The notes beneath the pieces were generated by a model. The model worked only from the letters and a program-made list of their open reading frames with translations. It had not been told where the DNA came from and searched no databases. A DNA stretch of 64,000 nt from an uncultured delta proteobacterium (GTDB taxonomy: Bacteria; Myxococcota_A; UBA9160; JAFDET01). A program made the translations under genes and the position numbers. The stretch is taken from contig CAMYLJ010000013.1 in assembly GCA_947259215.1 (NCBI GenBank), positions 1-64,000 on the forward strand. The letters run 5' to 3'. Position 1 is the stretch's first letter. Each line of letters opens with the position of its first letter. Shown here one piece after another: positions 45,889-54,454 of the stretch.

Positions 45889-48207
45889 TCAGAGGCGCGC
45901 CCGCCGCAGGCGCAGGGCGTTTCCGATCACCGACACCGAACTCAGACTCATGGCGGCGGCCGCCAGCATGGGGCTCAGCAGGACGCCGAAGAACGGGTAC
46001 AGCACACCCGCGGCCACCGGGACGCCCAGGCTGTTGTAGACGAAGGCGAAGAAGAGATTCTGGCGGATGTTGCGCATGGTGGCGCGACTCAAGCGTCTCG
46101 CGCGCACGATCCCGCGCAGGTCGCCCTTGACGAGGGTCACCCCGGCACTCTCCATCGCCACGTCGGCGCCCGTTCCCATGGCGATGCCCACATGGGCGCG
46201 GGCCAGGGCCGGGGCGTCGTTCACGCCGTCCCCGGCCATCGCCACGATCCGTCCCTGCTCCTGCAGGCCGCGCACCATCGCGGCCTTCTGGTCGGGCAGC
46301 ACGTCGGCGATCACCTCGTCCAGTCCGAGCTGCGCCGCGACCGCCTGGGCGGTGGTCCGGCTGTCGCCGGTGAGGACCACGATGCGCATTCCCTCGGCGT
46401 GAAGGAGGCGAATCGCCTCGGGCGTCGTCGCCTTGATCGGGTCGGCGACGGCCAGCAGGCCGGCCGCCCGGCCGTCAACGGCCACGAACATGGCGGTCTG
46501 GCCCCCTCGTCGCAGCTCCTCGGCGCGCGCCCCGAGCAGCTCCGGCTGGATCCCGAGCTCCTCGAGCAGGCGGCGGTTCCCGAGCGCCACGGCGTGGCCC
46601 TCCACCCGGCCCGAGACGCCCCGGCCCGGGTGCGAGTCGAAGTCGCTTGCGGTGCTCAGCGTAACGCCGCGCTCCTCGGCGCCGGCGACGATGGCTTCGG
46701 CCAGCGGGTGCTCGCTTCCCCGCTCGAGGCTCGCCGCCAGACCGAGCAGCCGGGTATCGTCCAGTCCCTCCCCGGGAATCACGTCGACCAGGCGAGGCCT
46801 GCCCTCGGTGAGCGTCCCCGTCTTGTCCACGACGAGGGTGTCCACCTTGCGCAACACCTCGATCGCTTCGGCGTTCTTGAAGAGCACACCCGCCGTGGCG
46901 CCCCGTCCGGTCGCCACCATGATCGACATGGGCGTCGCCAGACCGAGCGCGCAGGGGCAGGCGATGATCAGGACCGCCACCGCTGCGAGGAGCGCGTGGG
47001 CCATGCGCGGCTCCGGACCCACCGCCGCCCAGATGGCGAACGCCACCACCGCGGCCACCAGGACCGCCGGCACGAAGTAGCTGGCGACGACGTCGGCCAG
47101 GCGCTGGATGGGAGCCCGGCTGCGCTGGGCCTCGGCCACCATCTGCACGATCTGGGCGAGCAGGGTCTCGCCGCCGACGCGCTCGGCCCGGATCACGAGG
47201 CTTCCGGTGCCGTTGACCGTGGCGCCGATCACGGCCTCGTCGGGACCCTTCTCCACCGGGATGGGCTCCCCGGTAACGAGCGACTCGTCGACCGCGCTGC
47301 GACCTTCGAGCACCACGCCGTCCACGGGGACCTTCTCGCCAGGCCGGACGCGAAGGCGGTCCCCGGCCTGCACCTCGTCCAGGGGAACGTCCTCCTCGCT
47401 CCCGTCGTCGAGCAGGCGGCGGGCGGTCTTGGGCGCGAGGCCCAGCAGGGCCCGGATCGCCGCTCCCGTCCGGCTGCGGGCACGCAGCTCCAGCACCTGG
47501 CCGAGCAGCACGAGCGTCACGATCACCGCCGCCGCCTCGAAGTAGACCGCCACCTCCCCTTCGGGTCCGCGAAAGGACGCGGGGAAGATCTCCGGCGCCA
47601 GCGCGGCGATCACGCTGTACGTCCAGGCGGCGCCGGTGCCGATGGCGATCAACGTGAACATGTTGAACGCACGGCTCCGAATGGACGCCCAGCCCCGAAC
47701 GAAGAAAGGCCGCCCGCCCCACAACACCACGGGTGTCGCCAGGACCAGCTGCAGCCAGACCCACGCCTTCGCCGGGGCCGCGCCCTGCAGCGGCCGGCCG
47801 GGCAGCATCTCCGACATGGCGACCCCGAAGACCGGCAGCGTGAGGGCCAGGCTCAGCCAGAACCGCCGGGACATGTCCCGCAGCTCGGGGCTCGCCTCCT
47901 CCTCCGCCTCGAAGCCGACCGGCTCGAGGGCCATCCCGCAGAGCGGACAGGTCCCGGGCCCGATCTGGCGCACCTCCGGGTGCATCGGGCAGGTGTACTC
48001 CCGGGTGTCCGGCTGGCCCCCGCTTCCGGGGCGATCGGGTCCGGGCTCGAGGTAGCGACGGGGATCGCGGCGGAACCGGGCCCGGCAGCGGTCGCTGCAG
48101 AAGCCGTAGTGGACCCCGTCGAGCTCGAGCCGGTGCGGGCCGTCCGGATCCACGTGCATTCCGCAGACCGGATCGCGCAGCGCGTGCGATCTGTCAGGCC
48201 CGGCCAT
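45889..48207 (-). CDS. copA: Copper-translocating P1B-type ATPase CopA
   Basis: A 772-residue inner-membrane ATPase that exports Cu(I). The N-terminus replaces the usual GMxCxxC domains by a YHS domain ([10 protein letters not shown] ... FCSDRC) and a heavy-metal-binding domain ([20 protein letters not shown]). The core has the CPC metal site ([13 protein letters not shown]), the phosphorylated Asp in [11 protein letters not shown], the actuator [10 protein letters not shown], the SEHPLAEAI nucleotide-binding HP motif and [12 protein letters not shown]. It lies 18 bp behind csoR, so it is a CsoR-controlled, copper-induced operon. Confidence 0.95.
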   Translation of the reverse strand: MAGPDRSHALRDPVCGMHVDPDGPHRLELDGVHYGFCSDRCRARFRRDPRRYLEPGPDRPGSGGQPDTREYTCPMHPEVRQIGPGTCPLCGMALEPVGFEAEEEASPELRDMSRRFWLSLALTLPVFGVAMSEMLPGRPLQGAAPAKAWVWLQLVLATPVVLWGGRPFFVRGWASIRSRAFNMFTLIAIGTGAAWTYSVIAALAPEIFPASFRGPEGEVAVYFEAAAVIVTLVLLGQVLELRARSRTGAAIRALLGLAPKTARRLLDDGSEEDVPLDEVQAGDRLRVRPGEKVPVDGVVLEGRSAVDESLVTGEPIPVEKGPDEAVIGATVNGTGSLVIRAERVGGETLLAQIVQMVAEAQRSRAPIQRLADVVASYFVPAVLVAAVVAFAIWAAVGPEPRMAHALLAAVAVLIIACPCALGLATPMSIMVATGRGATAGVLFKNAEAIEVLRKVDTLVVDKTGTLTEGRPRLVDVIPGEGLDDTRLLGLAASLERGSEHPLAEAIVAGAEERGVTLSTASDFDSHPGRGVSGRVEGHAVALGNRRLLEELGIQPELLGARAEELRRGGQTAMFVAVDGRAAGLLAVADPIKATTPEAIRLLHAEGMRIVVLTGDSRTTAQAVAAQLGLDEVIADVLPDQKAAMVRGLQEQGRIVAMAGDGVNDAPALARAHVGIAMGTGADVAMESAGVTLVKGDLRGIVRARRLSRATMRNIRQNLFFAFVYNSLGVPVAAGVLYPFFGVLLSPMLAAAAMSLSSVSVIGNALRLRRARL

Positions 48208-48225
48208 GGCTCGCCACCCGTGCCC

Positions 48226-48513
48226 TCAGCGGGCGTTCACGTACCCGAAGCGGGAGAACACCTCCAGGAGCTCCGCCATCTTCTTGTCGCGATCGCGACG
48301 CCGGCCGCTGGCGAACGCGTCGGCCACACAGGTCTCCACGTGGGACGCGAGGATCAGCTTGCCCACCCGGTCCAGGGCCGCTCGGGCGGCCGCGACCTGG
48401 AGCAGGACGTCCACGCAGTAGCGGTCGTCGTCCAGCATCCGCTGGATGCCCTCCACCTGCCCCCCGATGCGCCGGAGCCGTGCCTGGGCCTTCTGCTTCG
48501 TGTCCGTCTTCAT
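48226..48513 (-). CDS. csoR: CsoR-family copper-sensing repressor
   Basis: A 95-residue all-helical DNA-binding repressor released from DNA by Cu(I). The copper ligands of the family are present with normal spacing: C33, H58 and C62. The RLRRIGGQVEGIQRM helix gives the DNA-contact surface. The ATG at 48513 has GGGAGG about 4 nt upstream. The palindrome ATACCC-N5-GGGTAT overlaps its promoter, so it is autoregulated with copA downstream. The C-terminus is a little longer than in minimal CsoR proteins. Confidence 0.95.
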   Translation of the reverse strand: MKTDTKQKAQARLRRIGGQVEGIQRMLDDDRYCVDVLLQVAAARAALDRVGKLILASHVETCVADAFASGRRRDRDKKMAELLEVFSRFGYVNAR

Positions 48514-48544
48514 GGCGCCTCCCTGGATCCGTCGGGTCTTGCGG

Positions 48545-48573
48545 AATATACCCTAAGGGGGTATGTGTACCAA
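48545..48573 (-). promoter_or_regulatory. csoR-copA promoter with CsoR operator
   Basis: On the minus strand, -35 TTGGTA (48573-48568), a 17-nt spacer and -10 TATATT (48550-48545) read into csoR. A perfect inverted repeat ATACCC-N5-GGGTAT (48548-48564) overlaps the spacer and the -10 box. This is the known CsoR operator type (TACCC...GGGTA). The same site could affect the divergent exported-protein gene at 48693. Confidence 0.85.
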
Positions 48574-48692
48574 CCCAGGTGCCCGGAGGGACGCCCGCGG
48601 GTTCGCCCTCGCCTCTCAAGCCGCCAGGAGGTAGGGTCGATGCGCGGATCGGGAGTCGCCATGCGGACTCGAAATCGCACGAGGTCGCCGGA

Positions 48693-49136
48693 GTGAGGAG
48701 AAGCCTGGCCGCCAGCGCTGCCGCATTCATCTGGCTGCAGGCCTCCCTGTGCGCGCTCGCGGGACTGGGCGTCTCCGTGACGGAGGGCTCCGGGCATCTC
48801 GCGGGGCCGGCGGTTGCGACGGCTTCGCAACCGGCCGGTTGCCATGACCGCCCCGCCACAGACGGAGGCCACCAGGCCGCGCTGCCCCTGCGCAGCGGGT
48901 CCTCCGCACCCGAGAACGATGCGGACCAATGCTGCCGGGAACACTGCGATCTGTTCGTGGAGACCCTGCTGGCCGCGCCGCCGGTCCTGTCCGCTCCCAC
49001 CACCCCTCCCCTTCGCCTGGACGCCGCGCTCTTCGACCTCGCGGCGCCGGCGCGCGCCGTCCGCGAGGCGGGAGCCTGGCGCCGGCCACCAGCTCCGGCC
49101 GACATCCTGCTCGAGCTGTCGATCCTCCTGATCTGA
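48693..49136 (+). CDS. Exported Cys/His-rich protein of the copper block
   Basis: About 147 residues with an N-terminal hydrophobic export signal (SLAASAAAFIWLQASLCALAG). The middle is rich in potential metal ligands: GCHDRPATDGGH and QCCREHCDLF. The C-terminus is Ala/Pro/Leu-rich and ends in a hydrophobic DILLELSILLI. It is divergent from csoR across the CsoR operator and sits between copA and an ECF sigma gene, so a periplasmic copper-binding role is plausible. The GTG start is a best guess. No family recognised. Confidence 0.6.
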   Translation: MRRSLAASAAAFIWLQASLCALAGLGVSVTEGSGHLAGPAVATASQPAGCHDRPATDGGHQAALPLRSGSSAPENDADQCCREHCDLFVETLLAAPPVLSAPTTPPLRLDAALFDLAAPARAVREAGAWRRPPAPADILLELSILLI

Positions 49137-49247
49137 TCCCACATCGCCTGTCCGCAATCCGATCGGGACGGGACCCGCCCGCGTGGGCGACCCGACCCGA
49201 TCCGACGGCCGAGCCCTGCACGGCGCCCGGCCGAGGAGGGAACAGGG

Positions 49248-49811
49248 ATGAGGGAGACCCCCGACTCGCGATTGATGGAGGACTACGCCGCGGGCAGTGC
49301 GGCTGCCTTCGACGAGCTCTTCCGGCGCTACGAGCGCAAGGCCTACGCCTACTTCCTGCGCCGCGCTCGCGCGCCGCAGCGCGCTGGCGACCTGTATCAG
49401 GAGCTCTTCCTGCGGCTGCACCGCTTCCGCAGCCGGTACGATCCCGAGAGACCGTTCGCGCCGTGGTTCTTCCGGATCGCGAACCGCGTCTGGCTGGACG
49501 AGCTTCGGCGAACATACCGGGAGGCCGGAGTCACGCTCGGTCTCGACGACACGGCCAGCGATGAGCCCAGCTCCGAGCGGCTGGCTGCAGCGCGTGAGGA
49601 AGCCGGGCAGCTCCTCGGCGAGCTCTCAGGAGAGCAGGCGCGTGTGCTCCTGCTCGCGAAGGTAGTCGGCTCGGAGTACGGCGAGATCGCCGCCGAGCTG
49701 GGAAAGTCCGTGGATGCGACCAGGCAGATCGGCTCGCGGGCGCTCCGGAAGCTGCGACGGTTCTCCGTGGGCGAAGCCGCGGGTCTCACGCTGGCGCCCG
49801 AGGATGGCTAG
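49248..49811 (+). CDS. ECF-type RNA polymerase sigma factor
   Basis: A 187-residue alternative sigma factor. Region 2 is AAAFDELFRRYERKAYAYFLRR ... DLYQELFLRLHRFRSRYDP, with the WFFRIANRVWLDELRR helix. Region 4 is ELSGEQARVLLLAKVVGSEYGEIAAEL followed by VDATRQIGSRALRKLRR. No anti-sigma factor follows; the next gene is convergent. The only membrane-protein candidate nearby is the NrsF-like gene at 45103, about 3.4 kb away, across the copper genes. Function probably linked to copper or envelope stress by position. An ATG at 49248 with GAGGAGGGAAC before it. Confidence 0.9.
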   Translation: MRETPDSRLMEDYAAGSAAAFDELFRRYERKAYAYFLRRARAPQRAGDLYQELFLRLHRFRSRYDPERPFAPWFFRIANRVWLDELRRTYREAGVTLGLDDTASDEPSSERLAAAREEAGQLLGELSGEQARVLLLAKVVGSEYGEIAAELGKSVDATRQIGSRALRKLRRFSVGEAAGLTLAPEDG

Positions 49812-49858
49812 TGCGCGTGGCACTCGGCGGTCCGCAGGGGGGCGCGGCGGATCCGCGC

Positions 49859-50575
49859 CTAGGCCCTCCGGGAGGCCTCTCGCAGCGCGATCTTCGTCTC
49901 GGGGGAGACGGGCGCCTGGAGGACGGCGAGGACGCAATCCACCAGCTGACCCACGGTGAGCTGCCACGCGGCGGCGCCGCCGCGGCGGCGCGCCAGCCGG
50001 GCGTTGTCGGCGATGCCGTGGAAGACGAGCCCCGTCACCAGCAGCATGCGGGGCTCGCGGAGCGGCTCGGGAAGCGCGGGCGTCGCGCGCACCACCAGCT
50101 GGAGGAGCCGAGCGGCCGTCCGGTTCTCGCGGGTCGACCGGCGCGAGAGCAGCGGGAAGCGAGGATGACCGATCAGCGCGGCGTTGATGCGAACGTAGGC
50201 CTCGCCCCCGTCGGGATCCCGGACCTTCTCGGCGACCGGAATCACCAGGGCCTCGACCAGGCTGCGCAGCGGCGGCCGGCGCGCACTCCCGAGCGCATCG
50301 AGCATGGCCGCGCGTCGCAGCTCGATTCCCGGTGCGTGCTTCTGGCGGATCGCCTCGAGCAGCGCCGCCTTGTCGCCGAAGTGGTACTGGACCGCCGAGC
50401 GGTTGCGCTGCCCCGCGGCCTTTCCGATCTCGACCAGCGAGACCCGGTCGATCCCCCGCTCCGCGAACAGCGTCTCGGCGGCGGCCACGATGCGGGCACG
50501 GGTCGTGGCGGAATCGGCCCGCTCGGCCCTCGCCCTTCCCTTCCCGACCCGACGCTTTTCGATCCGGTTGGCCAT
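49859..50575 (-). CDS. TetR-family transcriptional regulator
   Basis: A 238-residue repressor. The N-terminal helix-turn-helix is RARIVAAAETLFAERGIDRVS, then LVEIGKAAGQRNRSAVQYHFGDKAALL (about residues 26-75); the C-terminal domain is variable. It is divergent from the sulfatase gene with only 54 bp between starts, and that gap holds TAATAC-N4-GTATTA, the likely operator. Control of the sulfatase is therefore the simplest reading. The AT-rich site contrasts with the high-GC surroundings. Confidence 0.9.
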   Translation of the reverse strand: MANRIEKRRVGKGRARAERADSATTRARIVAAAETLFAERGIDRVSLVEIGKAAGQRNRSAVQYHFGDKAALLEAIRQKHAPGIELRRAAMLDALGSARRPPLRSLVEALVIPVAEKVRDPDGGEAYVRINAALIGHPRFPLLSRRSTRENRTAARLLQLVVRATPALPEPLREPRMLLVTGLVFHGIADNARLARRRGGAAAWQLTVGQLVDCVLAVLQAPVSPETKIALREASRRA

Positions 50576-50603
50576 TGACGAATTAATACTACCGTATTAT
50601 ATT
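50575..50603 (+). promoter_or_regulatory. Sulfatase promoter with TetR-type operator
   Basis: TTGACG (50575-50580), a 17-nt spacer and TATATT (50598-50603) form a promoter reading toward the sulfatase. The perfect inverted repeat TAATAC-TACC-GTATTA (50584-50599) fills the spacer, exactly where a repressor would block RNA polymerase. The -35 box overlaps the first base of the divergent tetR start codon. Confidence 0.65.
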
Positions 50604-50629
50604 GCGCCGGCCACCGCGAAGGAACCGCC

Positions 50630-52255
50630 ATGCGCGCCCCCGCCTCCCCCCTGCTCCCGCTCGCCGCCCTGCTGCTGGGCAGCCTGCTCGCCGCGCCGGC
50701 CGCGGCCGCCTTCGGACGACCCAACGTGGTGATCTTGCTGGCCGACGACTTGGGCTGGTCCGACGTGGGCTTCCGTGGCGGGCCGATCGACACGCCGTCC
50801 CTCGACCGGCTGGCGCGAGAGGGCGTCAACCTCCACCGCTTCTACACCACGCCGATCTGCTCGCCCACGCGGGCGGCGCTCATGACCGGGCGCGATCCGA
50901 TGCGCCTCGGCGTGGCCTACGCGGTCATCCTGCCCTGGAGCAACAACGGCATCCATCCCGACGAGCACTTCATGCCCCAGAGCTTCCAGGCCGCGGGCTA
51001 CCAGACGGCCATCGTCGGAAAGTGGCACCTGGGCCACGCCCAGGAGACCTACCATCCAAACCGGCGCGGCTTCGACCACTTCTACGGCCATCTCCACACA
51101 GAGGTCGGCTACTTCCCGCCCTTCTCGAACCAGGGAGGCCGGGACTTCCAGCGCAACGGCGAGTCCATCGACGATCGCGGCTACGAGACCTTCCTGCTCG
51201 CCGACGAGGCCTCGCGCTGGATCCGCGAGCGTGACCCCGAACGCCCGTTCTTCCTCTACATGCCGTTCATCGCGCCCCACACCCCGCTCGACGCGCCCGA
51301 GAATCTGAAGCAGAAGTACGCCGACCTGGACGACGACCGCGAGCCCGCGCGCAGCAACAACAGCGACCGCACCCGCAAGATCGCCAGGCTCCTGCGCCGT
51401 CCCAGCGCGCGACCGGTCTACGCCGCCGTGGTGGAAGGAATGGACCAGGCGATCGGGCGCGTCCTCCAGACCCTGGACGACGAGGGGCTGGCCGAGAACA
51501 CCATCGTGCTCTTCTTCAGCGACAACGGGGGTGCGGCCTACGCGCTCGGCGGAGCGGACAACGTGCCGCTGCGGGGCGGCAAAGGCGAGACCTTCGAGGG
51601 CGGAATCCGCGTCGTCTCCCTGCTGCGCTGGCCGGCGCAGCTCGAGGGCGGGACGCGAATGGACCAGATCATGTCGGTCATGGACGTCTTCCCTACCCTG
51701 GCGGCCGCCGCCGGGGTCGAGCCCCGCAACGAGCGCACGCTCGGCGGACGCGACATGTGGCCGGCGATCCGGCGCGGGGAGGAGGTCCACCTGGACGGGC
51801 ACCTGTTCTTCGCGTCCGAGACCCCGATCCGCGGCTCCTTCGCGCTGACGGCCTTCGACGACGAGTGGAAGCTGGTGCAGGAGGTGCGTCAGACGCTGCT
51901 CTCGGCCGAAGTCTCCAACCATCTCTTCCGCATCCGTGACGATCCCTACGAGCGCAACGACCTCGCCGCCGCGCATCCCGAGGTGGTGGCCGACCTGTCC
52001 GAGGCCATCCATCGCTGGCGGCTGCTCTACCCCGTGTCCGGCACGCGCTCGGAGCTGATCGCGCCGCCGGGCTGGCGCGCGCCGCGCGACTGGGCCGACT
52101 ACCCGATCCCGCTGGAGAAGCTCCACGACGAGGCGGCCCCCGGGATGGCTCCTGCCTACGCGCGCCGCGCCCTGGACTGGATGCACGGCGAGGGCGGCCG
52201 GCTGCTCTACGACTGCGAGCCGTGGCCGTTCCTCAATGGAGGGCTGTGTCGATGA
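50630..52255 (+). CDS. Exported sulfatase (arylsulfatase family, FGly type)
   Basis: A 541-residue exported sulfatase. The signal peptide ends near AAAA-FG. Metal-binding NVVILLADDLGW (two Asp) is followed by C77-S-P-T-R81, the Cys-type sulfatase signature whose Cys is converted to formylglycine, then LMTGRDP. AIVGKWHLGH carries catalytic Lys and His, and SDNGG supplies the calcium Asp-Asn. The closest pattern is arylsulfatase B/N-acetylgalactosamine sulfatase-like. The substrate is unknown. AAGGA precedes the ATG. Its TGA overlaps the ATG of the disrupted gene that follows. Confidence 0.92.
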   Translation: MRAPASPLLPLAALLLGSLLAAPAAAAFGRPNVVILLADDLGWSDVGFRGGPIDTPSLDRLAREGVNLHRFYTTPICSPTRAALMTGRDPMRLGVAYAVILPWSNNGIHPDEHFMPQSFQAAGYQTAIVGKWHLGHAQETYHPNRRGFDHFYGHLHTEVGYFPPFSNQGGRDFQRNGESIDDRGYETFLLADEASRWIRERDPERPFFLYMPFIAPHTPLDAPENLKQKYADLDDDREPARSNNSDRTRKIARLLRRPSARPVYAAVVEGMDQAIGRVLQTLDDEGLAENTIVLFFSDNGGAAYALGGADNVPLRGGKGETFEGGIRVVSLLRWPAQLEGGTRMDQIMSVMDVFPTLAAAAGVEPRNERTLGGRDMWPAIRRGEEVHLDGHLFFASETPIRGSFALTAFDDEWKLVQEVRQTLLSAEVSNHLFRIRDDPYERNDLAAAHPEVVADLSEAIHRWRLLYPVSGTRSELIAPPGWRAPRDWADYPIPLEKLHDEAAPGMAPAYARRALDWMHGEGGRLLYDCEPWPFLNGGLCR

Positions 52256-52916
52256 GGGCCCGCTGCGTGACGAGCCTGCTGCTGACCGAGTGCCGAGCCA
52301 CATCGAGCCGATCCGCGGCCGAGAGACGATCCGCGCCGGCGTCCGCCGCACCCGCGACGCCGTCGCCTACGTGGAGCAGGCCGTGATCGACGGCATCAAC
52401 GACGGCAAGGACGCGCACACCCTGATGCGCGAGATCGCGCTGCCGCCCGAGCTGGCGCTGCCCGAGGTCCACGGCAAGGTCTCCTGGGGCGTGCGCAGCA
52501 TCTTCGAGGACTACACCGGATGGTTCCAGCTGCGCTCCAGCACGGAGCTCTACGCCGTGCCGCGGCGCGCGATCGACCCGGAGATCGTCGAGATGGCCGG
52601 CGGCACGAACGCCGTGGCGGCACGCGGCGCGGCGCGCCTGGAGCGGAGCGAGCCCGTCGAGGCGCTGCACCTGGCCGACATGGCGCTCGAGGCCGAGCCC
52701 GAAAATGCCGCAGCTCTGCGGGTCCGGCTGGACGCGCTGGGCGACCTGCTCGAGGCGAGCAGCGACGTGAAACACGACGAGGTCTACTGGCTCCGCCACC
52801 GCATCGACGAGACGCTGGCCGAGTTCGGCGAGCGCCCCGCCGCCGACCGTCAGCCCGCGACCCGCTCGAAGGCGTCGCGCACGTCCAGGGGCCCGCGATC
52901 CTCGAGCCCGTCGTAG
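52252..52916 (+). pseudogene. Disrupted MBL-type alkylsulfatase gene (start and C-terminal domain only)
   Basis: Two pieces of one gene appear joined. An ATG at 52252 overlaps the sulfatase stop (ATGA) and opens a signal-peptide-like start (MRARCVTSLLL). About 40 bp on, in another frame, begins a clear alkylsulfatase dimerisation domain: EPIRGRETIRAGVRRTRDAV, GKDAHTLMREIALPPELALP, GWFQLRSSTELYAVPRRAID and PVEALHLADMALEAEPENAA. The metallo-beta-lactamase catalytic domain that should lie between (roughly 300 residues with HxHxDH) is absent, and the two pieces are out of frame. The true 3' end is near 52845; the frame then runs antisense into the next gene. Confidence 0.7.
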
Positions 52917-53611
52917 AGGCAGGCGAGGTAGAGACCCAGCGCCAGGAAGTTGCGGTGCAGGGTCACGCCCTCGTCCCGGCAGCGCACGAAGACCTCGTGG
53001 AAGCTCGAGTGGAACACCCGGGTCTCGAAGCGGACCTCGCGCTGGTCGCCTTCGCCGAAGTGGGCCCGGAGCACGTCGGCAGCCGGCTCCAGCCGCAGCG
53101 CCTGGATGCCACGATCGAAGAGCGCGTCGTCGTCGCAGTAGAAACCGCGGTACATGTCCCGCACCGCGGCCAGGAACTCCGGCTGCCAGCGGATCCAGAG
53201 CGCGCGTGGGAACCAGGACGGAGCGTCTGCGTCCGCGGACGAGGCCCAGCGTGCGCCGCGCAGGTCGAGGATGGTGGCGTCGCTCGCGAAGAGCTGCCCG
53301 AAGTAGACCTCGAGGATGCGCTGGCCGAGGGCGCGCTCATCGCCCGGCTCCTGCGCCCCGTCGTGCGACGGAACCAGCTGCACCGCGACGCCCCGCTCGC
53401 CGAGCGCGCGGGCCTGCCTGGCGCGGAGCACATCGAAGCCGCGCCCGTCGGCCAGGTTGCCCGCCATTTCCCGCCCCTGGGAAAGCAGGTCGCGCACGCC
53501 CACCACGTCGAAGAAGGACGGCGTCACGTAATCGAGAAACTGGCTCCACTCGGTGCCACGCACCGCCTTGAGCAGCATTCCCCGGTTTCCCTGCAGCAGC
53601 TTACCCAACAC
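52850..53611 (-). CDS. Protein of unknown function downstream of nei
   Basis: A 253-residue, probably cytosolic protein with no membrane segment or signal peptide. Visible features are RGTEWSQFLDYVTPSFFDVV near the N-terminus, DATILDLRGARW in the middle, and an aromatic and acidic C-terminal half (MYRGFYCDDDALFDRG, FHSSFHEVFVRC). I do not recognise a family. The start GTG at 53611 lies 2 nt beyond the nei stop, so it is translated from the same message as nei and the upstream SRPBCC gene, and may act in the same stress response. Confidence 0.7.
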   Translation of the reverse strand: MLGKLLQGNRGMLLKAVRGTEWSQFLDYVTPSFFDVVGVRDLLSQGREMAGNLADGRGFDVLRARQARALGERGVAVQLVPSHDGAQEPGDERALGQRILEVYFGQLFASDATILDLRGARWASSADADAPSWFPRALWIRWQPEFLAAVRDMYRGFYCDDDALFDRGIQALRLEPAADVLRAHFGEGDQREVRFETRVFHSSFHEVFVRCRDEGVTLHRNFLALGLYLACLYDGLEDRGPLDVRDAFERVAG

Positions 53612-53613
53612 GT

Positions 53614-54450
53614 CTAGCCCGCCTCGCGCGCTGGACCCTGGCAACCCGGGCACGCGTACAGGCGCCGCCCGCCGGCCTCGAGCCTGCGCACACACTCGCC
53701 ACAGATGTAGCACGGCTGGCCCGCCCGGCCGAAGACATGGTGGCGGTAGCGGCGGCGCGGAACGCCTCGCGCACGCAGCGCCCGCACCCGCTCGGGGTCG
53801 TTGGTGACGCCGCCGGTCCGATAGGCGCGCCGCGACAGGATAAGGACGGCCTCGGCCAGCTGTCGGCGCCGCGCGCCGTCGAGGTCCACGGGACGCGTCT
53901 CCGCGGGAAGCCCCGCCTCGAACAGGATCTCGGAGCGCAGGTAGTTGCCCAGACCGGCCAGGAACGTCTGGTCGAGGAGCAGGCTGCCCAGCCGGCGTCC
54001 CCGGAACGACGCGCTCGCCAGACGCTCTTCGACGACGCCCGGATCGGTGTCCGCAGCCAGCACGTCGGGCCCGATCCGGCCGAGGTACGGGTGGCTCTCG
54101 ATGGCGGCATCGTCCAGCACGTCGATCTCCGAGGCGCTGTAGAGCAGCGCCGACGACTCCGGCGTGTGAAGCGCGAAGCGCAGGCTCCGGCGCGTGGCCG
54201 GGAGCTCACCGGCGGGCCGCACGAACCAGCGTCCATAGAGCTGGCTGTGGGTGTAGACCGAGAGGCCGTTCGCGAAGCGCACGAGGAGCGCCTTGCCCCG
54301 CGGCTCGACCGCGGCAACCTCCTCGCCCGCCAGCACCGACTCGAACGGCCGGAGCGGCTCCCGGGCGAACTGGACCGAGCCGGCTACGCATCCCTCCACC
54401 GCCTTCGCGATGCGGTCCGCCGCGCGCCGGATCTCCGGTCCCTCGGGCAT
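53614..54450 (-). CDS. nei: Endonuclease VIII-type DNA glycosylase (Nei/Fpg family)
   Basis: A 278-residue base-excision-repair enzyme that removes oxidised bases and nicks the strand by beta/delta elimination. After Met removal the catalytic N-terminal Pro-Glu is present in MPEGPEIRRAAD, the start pattern of Nei rather than Fpg (MPELPEVE). The conserved Lys and H2TH region is FLAGLGNYLRSEILFEAGL, and the C-terminal zinc finger is CYICGECV ... CPGCQ. It lies 4 bp behind the SRPBCC gene, in the predicted photo-oxidative stress operon, which fits repair of oxidised pyrimidines. Confidence 0.92.
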   Translation of the reverse strand: MPEGPEIRRAADRIAKAVEGCVAGSVQFAREPLRPFESVLAGEEVAAVEPRGKALLVRFANGLSVYTHSQLYGRWFVRPAGELPATRRSLRFALHTPESSALLYSASEIDVLDDAAIESHPYLGRIGPDVLAADTDPGVVEERLASASFRGRRLGSLLLDQTFLAGLGNYLRSEILFEAGLPAETRPVDLDGARRRQLAEAVLILSRRAYRTGGVTNDPERVRALRARGVPRRRYRHHVFGRAGQPCYICGECVRRLEAGGRRLYACPGCQGPAREAG

Positions 54451-54454
54451 CGCC

